Shown: positions 34,292 to 44,082, numbered from the stretch's first letter. The stretch: 64,000 bases of DNA from Magnetospirillum sp. ME-1 (GCF_002105535.1 NZ_CP015848.1:62001-126000), one strand, 5' to 3'. Notes: generated by a model not told the origin, from the letters alone. Program-made: numbers and translations.

Positions 34292-35416
34292 ATGAAAGCC
34301 AAACGGATGATCATCATGCTGGCGGGCTCCGCTGTCGTGTTCGGAGGCGTGTTCGGCTTCGTCGCCTTCAAGAACCACATGATCAAGCAGTTCTTCGCCA
34401 CCATGCCCAAGCCGGTGGTGGCGGTGACGGTGGCCAAGGCCAGCCTGACCGACTGGCGCAACGTGGTGCCGGCGGTGGGCACGCTGCAGGCGGTCAACGG
34501 CGTCGACATCTCCGGTTCGGTGTCCGGGCTGGTCAAGTCCATCGCCTTCGAATCCGGCCAGGAGATCAGGAAGGGCGCCGTGCTGGTCCAGTTGGACACC
34601 GACGTGGAGATGGGCGACCTTCGAAGCGCCCAGGCCGAACTGGTCCTGGCGCGCACCAGCTACGACCGCAGCGCGGCGCTGCTGAAATCCGCCACGGTCA
34701 GCGTCGCGGCGCTGGAAAAGGCCGAGGCCGAGTTGAAGGTCAAACAGGCCAAGGTGGCGGGGCTGCAGGCCCAGATCGCCAAGAAGACCATCACCGCCCC
34801 CTTCGACGGCCGCCTGGGCGTGCGCAAGATCGATCTGGGCCAGTACGTCCAGCCGGGCCAGATGGTGGTCAACCTGCAGGACCTGTCCCTGATGCTGTGC
34901 GACTTCACCGTGTCGCAGAAGGAGCTGTCGCTGCTGGGCGTCGGCCAACCCGTGCGCATGACCACCGACGCCTGGCCGGGCGTCACCTTCGAGGGCCAGG
35001 TGGCGGCCATCGAGCCGCTGGTGGACGCCAAGACCGGCATGGTCTCGGTCCAGGCCCGCTTCCCCAATTCCGAGGGCCGCCTGCGCCCCGGCATGTTCGC
35101 CCGCATCGAGATCGAGCGCCCCGCCGGCGCGCCGGTGGTGACGGTTCCCGCCTCGGCGGTGGCCTACAATCTGCACGGCGACGCGGTGTTCGTGGTCAGG
35201 CAAGAAGCCGGAGCCGACGGCAAGACGGTGGCCAAGGCCGAGCGCGCCGTGGTCAGCGTCGGCGAGCGCAAGGACGGTCTGGTGGTCATCAAGTCGGGAA
35301 TCGCCGCCGGCGACACCGTGGTGACCTCGGGCCAGGTCAAGCTGGAGCACGGTTCCCTGGTCAGCGTGGCGGCCGCCGATCCCTTGAAGACGGCGGCGGC
35401 CGGGACGGTGCAGTGA
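34292..35416 (+). CDS. RND efflux periplasmic adaptor (membrane fusion protein)
   Basis: This 374-residue HlyD/AcrA-type adaptor has an N-terminal membrane anchor (MIIMLAGSAVVFGGVFGFVAF). The lipoyl-like halves are GTLQAVNGVDISGSVSGLVKSI and KKTITAPFDGRLGVRKIDLGQYVQPGQ, given by their cores. A short coiled-coil hairpin lies between them (ARTSYDRSAALLKSATVSVAALEKAEAELK region), with beta-barrel and membrane-proximal domains after. There is no lipobox Cys. It overlaps the pump gene by one base. It works with the pump and an outer-membrane channel, which is not encoded here. Confidence 0.93.
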   Translation: MKAKRMIIMLAGSAVVFGGVFGFVAFKNHMIKQFFATMPKPVVAVTVAKASLTDWRNVVPAVGTLQAVNGVDISGSVSGLVKSIAFESGQEIRKGAVLVQLDTDVEMGDLRSAQAELVLARTSYDRSAALLKSATVSVAALEKAEAELKVKQAKVAGLQAQIAKKTITAPFDGRLGVRKIDLGQYVQPGQMVVNLQDLSLMLCDFTVSQKELSLLGVGQPVRMTTDAWPGVTFEGQVAAIEPLVDAKTGMVSVQARFPNSEGRLRPGMFARIEIERPAGAPVVTVPASAVAYNLHGDAVFVVRQEAGADGKTVAKAERAVVSVGERKDGLVVIKSGIAAGDTVVTSGQVKLEHGSLVSVAAADPLKTAAAGTVQ

Positions 35417-38400
35417 TGTTCGACATCTTCATCAAGCGGCCGGTTCTGGCCGCGGTGGTCAGCCTGCTGATCCTGTTCATCGGCCTGCGCGCCCTGATGA
35501 GCCTGCCGGTGCGCCAGTATCCCGAGATGACCAACACGGTCATCACCATCACCACCACCTTTCCCGGCGCCGACGCCGACATGATCCAGGGCTTCGTCAC
35601 CCAGCCCTTGCAAAAGGCGGTGGCCACCGCCGAGGGCATCAACTACCTGACGTCGCGCTCCATCCAGGGGTTGAGCGAGATCAAGGCCTTCATCCGCCTC
35701 AACGACGACCCCGAAACCGCCATGACCGGCGTCATGAGCAAGGTGGCCGAGGTCAAAAGCCTGCTGCCCAAGGGCATCAACGATTCCATCATCAAGAAGG
35801 AGACGGGGCAAAGCTTCGCCTCGGCCTATCTCGCCTTCTCGTCGGACCGTTTGAGCCAGCAGCAGATCACCGATTACGTCATGCGGGTGGTGCAACCCAA
35901 GCTGGCCGCCGTGCCCGGCGTCGCCAATCCCGAGCTCTACGGCGGGCAGAAATTCTCCATGCGCGTCTGGCTGGACCCCGAAAAGCTGGCCCAGCACGGC
36001 ATGGGGCCGGACGACCTGAAGACTGCGCTGGTCAGCAACAATTTCACCTCGGCGTCGGGCTCCACCAAGGGCGCCTACGACGTGGTCAACACCCAGGCCA
36101 CCACCGATCTGAAAAGCGTCGAGGAGTTCCGCCAGTTGGTGGTCAAGCATGACGGCTCGCGCCTGGTGCGCCTCGGCGAGGTGGCCGGGGTCGAGCTGGG
36201 GCCGGAAAACGACGACATGAGCGTGTTCGCCGGCGACGAGCGGGCCATCTTCGTCGGCATCTACACCACGCCGGAAGCCAATCCCCTGTCGGTGATCCGC
36301 CAGGTGCGCGAAGAGGCGCTGCCCGCGCTCCAGGCCCAGCTGCCGCCGGGGCTCACCGCCAAGATCGCCTACGATTCCACCCTGTTCATCGACGCCGCCA
36401 TCACCGAGGTGGCCAAGACCATCGCCGAGGCCGCCATCATCGTCATGGTGGTGATCTTCTTCTTCATGGGCTCGGTGCGTTCGGTGGTGATCCCGGTGGT
36501 CACCGTGCCGCTGTCCCTGATCGGCGTGGCGGTGCTGCTGCTGTCGCTCGGCTTCTCCATCAACCTCTTGACCCTGCTGGCCATGGTGCTGGCCATCGGG
36601 CTGGTGGTGGACGACGCCATCGTGGTGGTGGAAAACGTCCACCGCCACATCGAGGAGGGGCTTACGCCCTTCAAGGCCGCCCTGGTGGGCACGCGGGAAA
36701 TCAGCGGGCCGGTCATCTCCATGACCATCACGCTGGCCGCCGTCTATGCCCCCATCGCCTTCATGGGCGGGCTGACCGGTTCCCTGTTCAAGGAATTCGC
36801 CCTGACCCTGGCCGGTTCGGTGGTGGTGTCGGGGGTCATCGCCCTGACGCTGTCGCCCATGATGTGCTCGAAGATCTTAAAGCACGACGACGACAAGAAG
36901 GGTCTGACCGCGCTCATCGACCGCACCTTCGACCGGGTGCGGGCCAAGTACGAGCAATGGCTGGGCGCGTCGCTGGCCGACCGACCCACCACCCTGGTCT
37001 TTGCCCTGATCGTGCTGGGCTCGCTGCCCTTCCTGTTCCTGGCGGTACCCACCGAGCTGGCGCCGGAAGAGGACCAGGGCGTGGTGTTCACCGCCTATAA
37101 CGGCCCGGCCTCGGCCAATACCGACTTCATGGAAGCCTTCTCGCACCAGATCTCCACCAGGCTGAAGGCCTTCCCCGAGACCAACGAGACCTTCCTGATC
37201 AACGGCATGGGCGCCATCAGCCAGGGCTTCGGCGGCGCGGTGCTCACACCTTGGGAGGACCGCAAGCTCTCGGCCAAGGCGCTGACCGCCGCCATCCAGC
37301 AGGCCCTGAACGAGGTGTCGGGCGTCAAGGCCTCGGTCTTCCCGCCGCCGCCTTTGCCCGGTGTCGACGGCCTGCCGGTGCAGTTCGTGCTGTCCTCCAT
37401 CGCCGATTACCAGCAGCTCGACGAGATTCAGGGCGAGCTGATGAAGCGGGCACAAGCGTCCGGCATGTTCGCCTTCATCGACGCCGACCTGAAGATCGAA
37501 AGCCCCCAGACCCAGGTGATCATCGACCGCGACAAGGCGGCGGCCTACGGCATCTCCATGCAGCAGATCGGCGACGCGCTGGGCACCATGACGGGGGGCA
37601 ATTACGTCAATCTGGTCAACCTGCAGGGCCGGTCCTATCAGGTCATCCCCCAGGTCCCGCGCGAATTCCGCCTGGACCCCGCCCAACTGGGCCGCTACCA
37701 CGTGCGCTCGTCGTCGGGCGCGGCGGTGCCGCTGTCGTCCCTGGTCAGCCTGGGGGCCTCGGTGCGGCCCGTCTCGCTCAACCAGTTCAACCAGCTGAAC
37801 GCGGTGACCATCCAGGCCTTCCCCATGCCCGGCGTGACGCTGGGCCAGGCGCTGGAGCTGCTGCGCGGCCTCGCCGACGAGTTGCTGCCCCAGGGCACCA
37901 CGGTGGATTACGCCGGCCAGTCGCGGCAATACGTGCAGGAGGGCAACGCGCTGGCCATGACCTTCGTCTTCGCCCTGATCATCATCTTCCTGGTGCTGGC
38001 CGCCCAGTTCGAAAGCTTCCGCGATCCGCTGGTGATCATGGTCTCGGTGCCGCTGTCCATCTGCGGCGCCCTGATCCCCCTGGCATTGGGCGTGGCCAGC
38101 ATGAACATCTACACCCAGGTGGGCCTGGTCACCCTGATCGGCCTGATCACCAAGCACGGCATCCTGATCTGCGAGGTGGCACGTGAACGCCAGGAAGCGG
38201 AAGGCCTCAACCGCGCCCAAGCGGTGATGGTCGCCGCCGGACTGCGCCTGCGCCCCATCCTGATGACCACGGCGGCCATGGTGGCGGGCCTGATCCCGCT
38301 GCTGTTCGCCTCCGGCGCCGGGGCGGCGTCGCGCTTCTCCATCGCCGTGGTGATCGTCGCCGGCATGACCATCGGCACCGCCTTCACCCTGTTCGTGCTG

Positions 38401-38478
38401 CCGGTGATCTACACCTTCGTCGCCGCCGAGCGCCGCACCCAGCCGCAGGGCCTGCCCGAAGGAGCCCCCGCCGAGTGA
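35416..38478 (+). CDS. RND multidrug efflux pump, HAE-1 family
   Basis: This is a 1020-residue proton-driven inner-membrane transporter of the AcrB/MexB family. It opens with the family N-terminus MFDIFIKRPVLAAVVSLLI. The proton-relay aspartates are in GLVVDDAIVVVENVHRH (TM4). The TM10 Lys-containing and TM11-12 segments are present, as is the conserved GxxxPxxxxP-like QYPEMTN start of the porter domain. The frame is also open 1485 bases further upstream, through the regulator and adaptor genes, but ATG 35416 in the TGATG overlap is the natural start. Substrate range cannot be predicted. Confidence 0.94.
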   Translation: MFDIFIKRPVLAAVVSLLILFIGLRALMSLPVRQYPEMTNTVITITTTFPGADADMIQGFVTQPLQKAVATAEGINYLTSRSIQGLSEIKAFIRLNDDPETAMTGVMSKVAEVKSLLPKGINDSIIKKETGQSFASAYLAFSSDRLSQQQITDYVMRVVQPKLAAVPGVANPELYGGQKFSMRVWLDPEKLAQHGMGPDDLKTALVSNNFTSASGSTKGAYDVVNTQATTDLKSVEEFRQLVVKHDGSRLVRLGEVAGVELGPENDDMSVFAGDERAIFVGIYTTPEANPLSVIRQVREEALPALQAQLPPGLTAKIAYDSTLFIDAAITEVAKTIAEAAIIVMVVIFFFMGSVRSVVIPVVTVPLSLIGVAVLLLSLGFSINLLTLLAMVLAIGLVVDDAIVVVENVHRHIEEGLTPFKAALVGTREISGPVISMTITLAAVYAPIAFMGGLTGSLFKEFALTLAGSVVVSGVIALTLSPMMCSKILKHDDDKKGLTALIDRTFDRVRAKYEQWLGASLADRPTTLVFALIVLGSLPFLFLAVPTELAPEEDQGVVFTAYNGPASANTDFMEAFSHQISTRLKAFPETNETFLINGMGAISQGFGGAVLTPWEDRKLSAKALTAAIQQALNEVSGVKASVFPPPPLPGVDGLPVQFVLSSIADYQQLDEIQGELMKRAQASGMFAFIDADLKIESPQTQVIIDRDKAAAYGISMQQIGDALGTMTGGNYVNLVNLQGRSYQVIPQVPREFRLDPAQLGRYHVRSSSGAAVPLSSLVSLGASVRPVSLNQFNQLNAVTIQAFPMPGVTLGQALELLRGLADELLPQGTTVDYAGQSRQYVQEGNALAMTFVFALIIIFLVLAAQFESFRDPLVIMVSVPLSICGALIPLALGVASMNIYTQVGLVTLIGLITKHGILICEVARERQEAEGLNRAQAVMVAAGLRLRPILMTTAAMVAGLIPLLFASGAGAASRFSIAVVIVAGMTIGTAFTLFVLPVIYTFVAAERRTQPQGLPEGAPAE

Positions 38479-39167
38479 GCCTGGACCTTTCCACCCGCCT
38501 GCTCTACCGCGACGCCGAGGTGCTGATCATCGACAAGCCGGCCGGACTGGCCGTGCATGCCGGCCCCAAGGGGGGCGAGCATCTGGGGCTTTATCTCGAC
38601 AGCCTGCGCCTCGGCCTGCGCCGCCCGCCGGAACTGGCCCACCGGCTGGACCGCGAGACCTCGGGTTGCCTGGTCCTGGGACGCTCGCGCAAGGCCCTGG
38701 CGGCACTGGGCAGCCTGTTCGCCAAGGGTCTGGTGGACAAGACCTATTGGGCGGTGGTGGTGGGACGCCCGCGCGAAGAGTCCGGCACCATCGACTACGC
38801 CCTGAAAAAGCGGGAAAAGAAGTTCGGCTGGCGCATGGAGGTGGACCGCACCGGCCTTCCATCGGCCACCCAATGGCGGCTGCTGGGCAGCGACGGGCGG
38901 CTCAGTTGGCTGGAATGCAAGCCGCTCACGGGGCGCACCCACCAGATCCGCGCCCATTGCGCCGCCATCGGCCATCCCCTGGTGGGCGATTCCATCTATG
39001 GCCGCGGCACCGGTACCCTGGCCGGTGATCGCCTGATGCTGCATTCGCGCGCCATCGTCCTGCCGCTGGAGGCGGGAAAGCCCCCCATCGCCGCCGAAGC
39101 CCCGGTGCCCGAGCACATGCGGGCGGCGTTGGAAGGGTGCGACCTGGGCTTACCAAGCCCAGGCTAG
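38475..39167 (+). CDS. RluA-family RNA pseudouridine synthase
   Basis: This 230-residue protein converts uridine to pseudouridine in rRNA or tRNA. The catalytic motif is HRLDRETSG, with Asp59. KPAGLAVHAG and the C-terminal PLTGRTHQIRAH and GHPLVGDSIYG are family motifs. It is of the short form, lacking an S4 domain. The GTG start overlaps the pump gene stop by 4 bp (GTGA), so it is co-translated with an unrelated efflux operon. The exact RNA target is not predictable. Confidence 0.92.
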   Translation: MSLDLSTRLLYRDAEVLIIDKPAGLAVHAGPKGGEHLGLYLDSLRLGLRRPPELAHRLDRETSGCLVLGRSRKALAALGSLFAKGLVDKTYWAVVVGRPREESGTIDYALKKREKKFGWRMEVDRTGLPSATQWRLLGSDGRLSWLECKPLTGRTHQIRAHCAAIGHPLVGDSIYGRGTGTLAGDRLMLHSRAIVLPLEAGKPPIAAEAPVPEHMRAALEGCDLGLPSPG

Positions 39168-39350
39168 GCCCAAGGGGCCGCGCGCCTTATGGCGCGGGAG
39201 CCAAGCCGCCACCGGCGGCGCCCGGCGATTGAGGGACAGTAATGCGCATTCCAATACCGAATTGCGTAATTTTACTTGACGCCCGCCCCGCCTGGGGGTG
39301 AACTATCGTGACCGGCGAAATCAACGGACCGGACAAACAGGGTGGGGGCT

Positions 39351-40160
39351 ATGAACATCAAGGACATTCTCGTCCATTTGGACGGCGACAAGGTCGACAG
39401 CGGATCTCTCGCCCTGGCGGTGGCCCAGGCCAAGCGCTTCGGCGCCCGGCTGACCGGCCTGTTCGCCCGCAAGGAGGTCAGCCCTACCGCCATGGTCGCC
39501 CGGCATCCCAGCAATACCCTGCTGGCCCAGGCCGACGCCGCCCGCAAGACCTTCGAGGCGGCCACCGCCGGCCTCGACACCCGCTGGTGGCAGATCATCC
39601 ACGGCGCCGAGAACGACCTGTTGGGCGAGGCGGTGTTCTGCAGCCACTATGTGGACCTGGTGATCGTCTCCCAGCCCGCCGCCTACGGCAAGAACGTGCC
39701 CGAGACCATGGTCGAGCAGATCATCCTCAATTCCGGCCGCCCCGTGCTGGTGGTGCCGGTGGAATACAAGCACCGGCCGCTGGGCAAGCAGGTGGTGATC
39801 GGCTGGCGCTCGGCCAAGCAGGCCGCCCGCGCCCTGCATGACTGCCTGCCCCTGATCGACGGTGCCGAACAGGTGCTGGTCGCCTCGGTGCGCGGCTTCT
39901 CGCCCATGGACAAGACCCTGCCCCAGGTGGACATCATCGACCACCTGCGCGTCCACGGTCTTCCCGTCTCGGGCGAGCGGGTCAACACCGAAGGCCTGGG
40001 CGTCATGGATTCGCTGCTGTCGCGGGCCTACGACATCGACGCCGACCTGCTGGTCATCGGCGGCCATCCCGGCCGCTCGCTGTCCTTCTCGGGCAAGGCC
40101 GGCGCCGGCACGCGGCACATCCTGGCGCACGCCAGCATTCCGGTGCTGTTCAGCTGCTGA
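39351..40160 (+). CDS. Universal stress protein, two UspA domains
   Basis: This 269-residue cytoplasmic protein has two Usp halves. The first opens MNIKDILVHLDGDK; the second begins KQVVIGWRSAKQAARAL. It ends with a nucleotide-loop-like LLVIGGHPGRS, GAGTRHILAHASIPVLF. Only the second half keeps a recognisable ATP-type loop. The ATG at 39351 follows GGTGGGGG. The upstream gap holds a TTGACG hexamer around 39275 but no convincing -10. A perfect-stem terminator follows the gene. Confidence 0.92.
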   Translation: MNIKDILVHLDGDKVDSGSLALAVAQAKRFGARLTGLFARKEVSPTAMVARHPSNTLLAQADAARKTFEAATAGLDTRWWQIIHGAENDLLGEAVFCSHYVDLVIVSQPAAYGKNVPETMVEQIILNSGRPVLVVPVEYKHRPLGKQVVIGWRSAKQAARALHDCLPLIDGAEQVLVASVRGFSPMDKTLPQVDIIDHLRVHGLPVSGERVNTEGLGVMDSLLSRAYDIDADLLVIGGHPGRSLSFSGKAGAGTRHILAHASIPVLFSC

Positions 40161-40180
40161 GTCCATAATTCGAAGGGATG

Positions 40181-40213
40181 CGCGAAGGGACGAGTCCCTT
40201 CGCGTTTTCTTTT
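40181..40213 (+). terminator. Rho-independent terminator of the universal stress gene
   Basis: A perfect 11-bp stem (CGCGAAGGGAC, 2-base spacer, GTCCCTTCGCG) is followed directly by TTTTCTTTT. This is a textbook intrinsic terminator 20 bases after the stop codon. Confidence 0.9.
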
Positions 40214-40231
40214 GCCGATCTCCCCAAGAAA

Positions 40232-40263
40232 AAGGCCCCCTTCCCGACCGGGAAGGGGGCCTT
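40232..40263 (-). terminator. Rho-independent terminator of the OmpA gene
   Basis: A 14-bp perfect stem (AAGGCCCCCTTCCC with a 4-base loop) is followed, in the minus direction, by TTTTCTTGG. It ends the OmpA/AsmA transcript 45 bases past the stop and backs onto the preceding plus-strand terminator. Confidence 0.85.
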
Positions 40264-40308
40264 GGGCCTAACCGAACCGCGATGAGTCACGCTCACCGCG
40301 GTTTGGTC

Positions 40309-41145
40309 TTACTTCTCGAAGTAGATCTCGACGCGGCGGTTCTTGGCTTCCTTGGTGTTGGCCTTGGTGGGCACGGCCAGCTTGGTGAAGCCGAACGACT
40401 TGGCGTCGATGGACTTGATGCCCTGCTTGGCCAGCTGCTTTTCGACCGCGGCGGCGCGGGCCTTGGACAGCCCCTCGTTATACCCGGCCTTGCCGACGGT
40501 GTCGGTGTGACCGGCGACGTAGATGCTGCTGGGCTTGATCTCGTTGGCGGCGGCCTCGACTTCCTTCAGGACCTTCATGGCCTCCTTGGTCAGGTTCGAC
40601 TTGTTGAAGTCGAAATAGACGATGAAGGTCTTGACGATCTTCTTGGCGGGCATGGCGGCCTTGACCTGCAGCTCGGGCTCGACCTTCAGGAAGGCGGCGC
40701 GGCAATCGGAATTGGTGTCGCCCTCGGCCTCTTCCTCGATCCAGCAGTCGAACATCACCTGGGCCTTGGCGGCGGCGGCCGGCACGCGCTCGCGGGCGCC
40801 GTTGCCGAAATAGCCCACCAGACGGGCGCGGGCGGCGTCCAGTTCCTTGACGCGGTCGGGCATCAGGGACCAATCGGCGGTCACCTCGGGATCGACCGAA
40901 GCGCCGGTCGCGGCCTTCAGACCCTTGCGGGCGAAGACGGCGGCGTGATCCCACTCGTACTCGACGGTGGCCTCGTGCTTGGCATAGGCCTTGTACTCGG
41001 TGAACAGCGCCTTGGTGAAGGGCGAGCCGGCGGTGGGTGCCGGCGCCTCGAGGATCTCGTTGACCTCGGCCACTTCCCAGGGGGTGGCGCAGGCGCCCAG
41101 CAGGGCGGTCATGCCGATGGCGGCGGCCAGATGCAGGAACTTCAT
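40309..41145 (-). CDS. OmpA-family outer-membrane lipoprotein
   Basis: This 278-residue precursor has a lipoprotein signal with lipobox LLGAC (Cys about 19). A helical middle region with two further cysteines (FDCWIEEEAEGDTNSDC) could form a disulfide. A C-terminal OmpA-like peptidoglycan-binding domain (about 165-278) has VYFDFNKSNLT, YVAGHTDTVG, LSKARAAAVEKQL and NRRVEIYFEK. The ATG at 41145 has GGAG nine bases upstream, better than the ATG three codons earlier. It should anchor the outer membrane to the cell wall. It lies downstream of and probably co-transcribed with the AsmA-like gene. Confidence 0.92.
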   Translation of the reverse strand: MKFLHLAAAIGMTALLGACATPWEVAEVNEILEAPAPTAGSPFTKALFTEYKAYAKHEATVEYEWDHAAVFARKGLKAATGASVDPEVTADWSLMPDRVKELDAARARLVGYFGNGARERVPAAAAKAQVMFDCWIEEEAEGDTNSDCRAAFLKVEPELQVKAAMPAKKIVKTFIVYFDFNKSNLTKEAMKVLKEVEAAANEIKPSSIYVAGHTDTVGKAGYNEGLSKARAAAVEKQLAKQGIKSIDAKSFGFTKLAVPTKANTKEAKNRRVEIYFEK

Positions 41146-41189
41146 GGTCTTCATCTCCGATGGATTCATTGATTGGTTCGACAAGAAAA

Positions 41190-43178
41190 TCAGCGTCCGA
41201 AAAGCTTCAACGGGTTCAGTCCTTCGGCGGGGGCCTTGCCGCCGCCGGTGCCGGGAATCAGGCTTTCCACGGCCTTGCCCACGTTCTGGGCGTTCTGCTT
41301 CAGCAGGGCTTCCAGATCGGGGCGATAGCTGAGATTGTCCCAGGGTCCGGTGACCAGAATGGGCACCACGATCCCCGCCGCATTGCCGCCGCCCTGGCCT
41401 TCCAGGCTGGCGACCACCTTGGGATCGATGCGGTAATTGACGCTGCGCTGGGGCAGATCGACGGTGCCCTTGCCCTCGACGCGCAGCAGCGGCGACTTCA
41501 AGGCCAGATCATTGTTGGTGAGGATGCCCTTGACGATGGTGAAGGTGCCGCCCAGCTCGGCGAAATCGGTCTTCTCGGCACTGGCCGAACCGCCGGTGAA
41601 GGCGGTGGCGACGTTGCGCGCCATGGCGGCGAGATTGATGCCCTTGATGGCGCCGTTGAGGAAGGTGAGAGCCCCCTTGCCGTTCAGCGACGAGACGATC
41701 TGGCGCTGGGTCTTGCCCTGGCCCGTCACCGCCACGTCGAAATTGCCGGTGCCCGACAGACGGTCGGTATCGGCGGCGTCGGTGAGGAAGGGCTCGGCCT
41801 GCAGGCCCTTCAGCTGGAACGCGGCGTCCAGGCCCACGCCGGGCTGCGAGCCGTCCAGGGCCACGCGGCCCTTGCCGGCGCCCTGGTAGAGCGCCAGTTC
41901 GGAGAGATCGGCGGCCAGCCTGCCGTCCTTGATCACCAGCCGCAGCGCGCTTTTGCCCACCTTGATCTTCTTGACCAGAATACCGGCGCAGGTGAGCGAG
42001 AAGTCCAAATCGGCGGCCTTGAGGCCCGAGGCGTCGATGGGATCGTCGCTCCAGCCCTGCTGCGCCTTGGCCGGCTGCGCCCCGCCGCCGCCCGCCGCCG
42101 CCTTGCCGTCGCCGCCCTTAGGTGATGCGCCTTCCGGCGGCAGGTAGGGGTTGACGTCCAGCATGTCCACGTCCAGCCGACCCTTGATGTTGGGCCTGGA
42201 GCCGCTGGTGTTGACGGTGACGTCGCCCTTGGCCTTGATGGCGTCGATGGCGATGCTGGCCTGGGTGAAGGCGATCTGGCCGGGTGCCGCGGCCAGCTTG
42301 CCGCTGATGGCCAGCGGCCCCAGGCCGTTGCCGGCCATGGTGATGGGCGAACCGGCCCAGGCGGCCAGATTGCGGATGGACGGCACGTTGAGGTCGAGGG
42401 TGCCGTCGACGCCGGGAGCGGCGCCGCCCTTGGCGTTGCCCTTGAGCCCCAGCTTGACCGGTTCCGAGGCGACGGCGATGTCGAGCGCGCTGCTTTGACC
42501 GTCCATCAGGGCCTTCAGGCTGACCACTCCCAGGGTGAGTTCGATCTTCTTGGCGTTCCACACCAGGCTGCCCTTGGCCGACAGCGGCTCGGACAGGCTT
42601 TTCAGCGCCACCTGGAGGTTGATGTCGCTCACCTCCTGCTTTGCGCCGGTCTTGCCGTCGATCTGGGTCAGCTTGCCGCCGGTGATGCGCACGTCGCCCA
42701 GACGGATGTCGCTGGGCCCCGAGGGAGCAGCCGCCGGCTTATCCGACGCCTTGTCCGCCGGTTTGGCGGCGGCGGGCTTGTCGCCGGGCGGGGTGTCGAA
42801 CACCCAGTTGCCCTTGCCCTGGCGGTCGGTCTCCAGCGTGATCACCGGATCGACCAGGACGAAGCTGTCCACCTCGACCTTGCCGCCCAGCAGCGGCATC
42901 AGCTTGAGCCGCACATCCACGGCGCCCAGGCGGATCAGGTCCTTGGTGGTGAAGCCGGGCGGATTGGCCAGGGCGACGTTGCCCACCTGCACCGACAGCG
43001 AGGGGAACACCGACACCGACACCTTGCCCTGGATGGACAGGTCGCGCCCGGTGGCGGACTTGACGCCGGCGACCACCTCGCTCTGGATGCGGTCGGCCGG
43101 TATCAGAGCGGGAAGAGCGATCAGGGCGCCGATGATCAGGACGATCAGGACGCCGACAGCGACCAGGACTTTCTTCAT
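41190..43178 (-). CDS. AsmA-family protein
   Basis: This is a 662-residue inner-membrane-anchored periplasmic protein. A single N-terminal helix (VLVAVGVLIVLIIGALIALP) is followed by the AsmA N-domain opening PADRIQSEVVAGVKSATGRDLSI. The long beta-rich body contains a low-complexity Lys/Ala/Pro insert near residues 135-160 and another near 345-370. The C-terminal AsmA_2 portion has GKGALTFLNGAIKGINLA. AsmA-like proteins are thought to move or control phospholipids between membranes. ATG 43178 is favoured by a GGGGGA site; ATG 43184 is an alternative. Confidence 0.88.
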   Translation of the reverse strand: MKKVLVAVGVLIVLIIGALIALPALIPADRIQSEVVAGVKSATGRDLSIQGKVSVSVFPSLSVQVGNVALANPPGFTTKDLIRLGAVDVRLKLMPLLGGKVEVDSFVLVDPVITLETDRQGKGNWVFDTPPGDKPAAAKPADKASDKPAAAPSGPSDIRLGDVRITGGKLTQIDGKTGAKQEVSDINLQVALKSLSEPLSAKGSLVWNAKKIELTLGVVSLKALMDGQSSALDIAVASEPVKLGLKGNAKGGAAPGVDGTLDLNVPSIRNLAAWAGSPITMAGNGLGPLAISGKLAAAPGQIAFTQASIAIDAIKAKGDVTVNTSGSRPNIKGRLDVDMLDVNPYLPPEGASPKGGDGKAAAGGGGAQPAKAQQGWSDDPIDASGLKAADLDFSLTCAGILVKKIKVGKSALRLVIKDGRLAADLSELALYQGAGKGRVALDGSQPGVGLDAAFQLKGLQAEPFLTDAADTDRLSGTGNFDVAVTGQGKTQRQIVSSLNGKGALTFLNGAIKGINLAAMARNVATAFTGGSASAEKTDFAELGGTFTIVKGILTNNDLALKSPLLRVEGKGTVDLPQRSVNYRIDPKVVASLEGQGGGNAAGIVVPILVTGPWDNLSYRPDLEALLKQNAQNVGKAVESLIPGTGGGKAPAEGLNPLKLFGR

Positions 43179-43339
43179 GCGCATCCCCCGATGCCCGACG
43201 GGGCCGCCGCATCGGCCATTATCCGACGCCGGCCCCTTCCCATAGGACATTCAGCTTATACCCATGGGCGAATTTGTCCAGCTACCCTATGGAATCATTC
43301 CGAATCGAGGTGTGACGTCCTGAGCAGGCTGGGTTTTGC

Positions 43340-43684
43340 CTATGCGGATGGGCTGGGGCCATAGCGCAGGACCTGAATCCGCTCCAGCGTGATCAGGCCG
43401 GTGTCGCGCATCATGACGTCGAGGATGGGAAGGAAAGCGTCGATCTTGTCCGGGGCATCGACGATCTCGATCACCACCGGCAGGTCCTCGGACAGGGCGA
43501 GGACCTTGGCGCTTTGCAGGCGCGAGGAATGGCCGAAACCCAGCGGGCCGCGCAGCACCGTGGCGCCGGCCAGATTGCTTTGGCGGGCCTCGAGAACGAT
43601 GGCCTCGAACAGGGGCTTGCCGTCGTAGCGGGCCCGCTCGCCCACGAAGATCCTGAGCAGGGTGGCGTCCTTGGGAATGCGCAT
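43340..43684 (-). CDS. DUF190-family protein
   Basis: This 114-residue PII-like small protein has MRIPKDATLLRIFVGERARYDGKPL at the start, quoted by its core LLRIFVGERARYDGKPL, and ILEARQSNLAGATVLRG-type sequence in the middle. DUF190 genes commonly sit beside fluC/crcB, as here (11 bp downstream of fluC on the same strand). The function is not established; involvement in fluoride tolerance is inferred from neighbourhood. Confidence 0.88.
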   Translation of the reverse strand: MRIPKDATLLRIFVGERARYDGKPLFEAIVLEARQSNLAGATVLRGPLGFGHSSRLQSAKVLALSEDLPVVIEIVDAPDKIDAFLPILDVMMRDTGLITLERIQVLRYGPSPSA

Positions 43685-43695
43685 GGCGTCGTCTC

Positions 43696-44082
43696 CTACC
43701 GGTTCAGGATCATGGCCGCCGCATGGCCCAGCCAGACGGCCAGCAGGCACAGCGCCACCGATCCCACGACGTTCAGCCCGGCGGCCAGCCACTCGCCGCC
43801 CTCGGCCAGGGCCAGGGTCTGCAGGCTGAACGACGAAAAGGTGGTGTAGCCGCCGCAGATCCCCACCATGAAGAAGGTGCGCCATTCGCTGGGCACGTAG
43901 AGACGGCCCTCGGCGGCGGTCAGGGTGGCGAACAGGCCGATAGCCGCCGAGCCGGTGACGTTGACCACCAGGGTGCCCCAGGGAAAGGTGCCGGCGCCGG
44001 CATTGGAAATCACCGCCGCCAGCCAGTAGCGCAGCGTGCCGCCGATGGCGCTTCCCAAGGCGACCAGGGCATAGGTCAACAT
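43696..44082 (-). CDS. crcB: Fluoride channel FluC/CrcB
   Basis: This 128-residue inner-membrane protein with four helices forms a dual-topology dimer that exports F-. Family motifs are GSAIGGTLRYWL, FPWGTLVVNVTGSAAIG (with the conserved Asn) and GICGGYTTFSSFS with the central Na+-site and Phe-box residues. The ATG at 44082 is chosen; a TTG five codons upstream is open. I see no fluoride-riboswitch core in the 200 bp upstream. DUF190 follows in the same operon. Confidence 0.94.
   Translation of the reverse strand: MLTYALVALGSAIGGTLRYWLAAVISNAGAGTFPWGTLVVNVTGSAAIGLFATLTAAEGRLYVPSEWRTFFMVGICGGYTTFSSFSLQTLALAEGGEWLAAGLNVVGSVALCLLAVWLGHAAAMILNR

Noticed and set aside
33931-38478. A 1515-codon open frame covering the TetR and adaptor genes
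   Set aside because: The upstream third lies out of frame over two well-supported genes; only the part from 35416 matches an RND pump.
39168-39350. Promoter for the universal stress gene from TTGACG near 39275
   Set aside because: No acceptable -10 at 16 to 18 bases.
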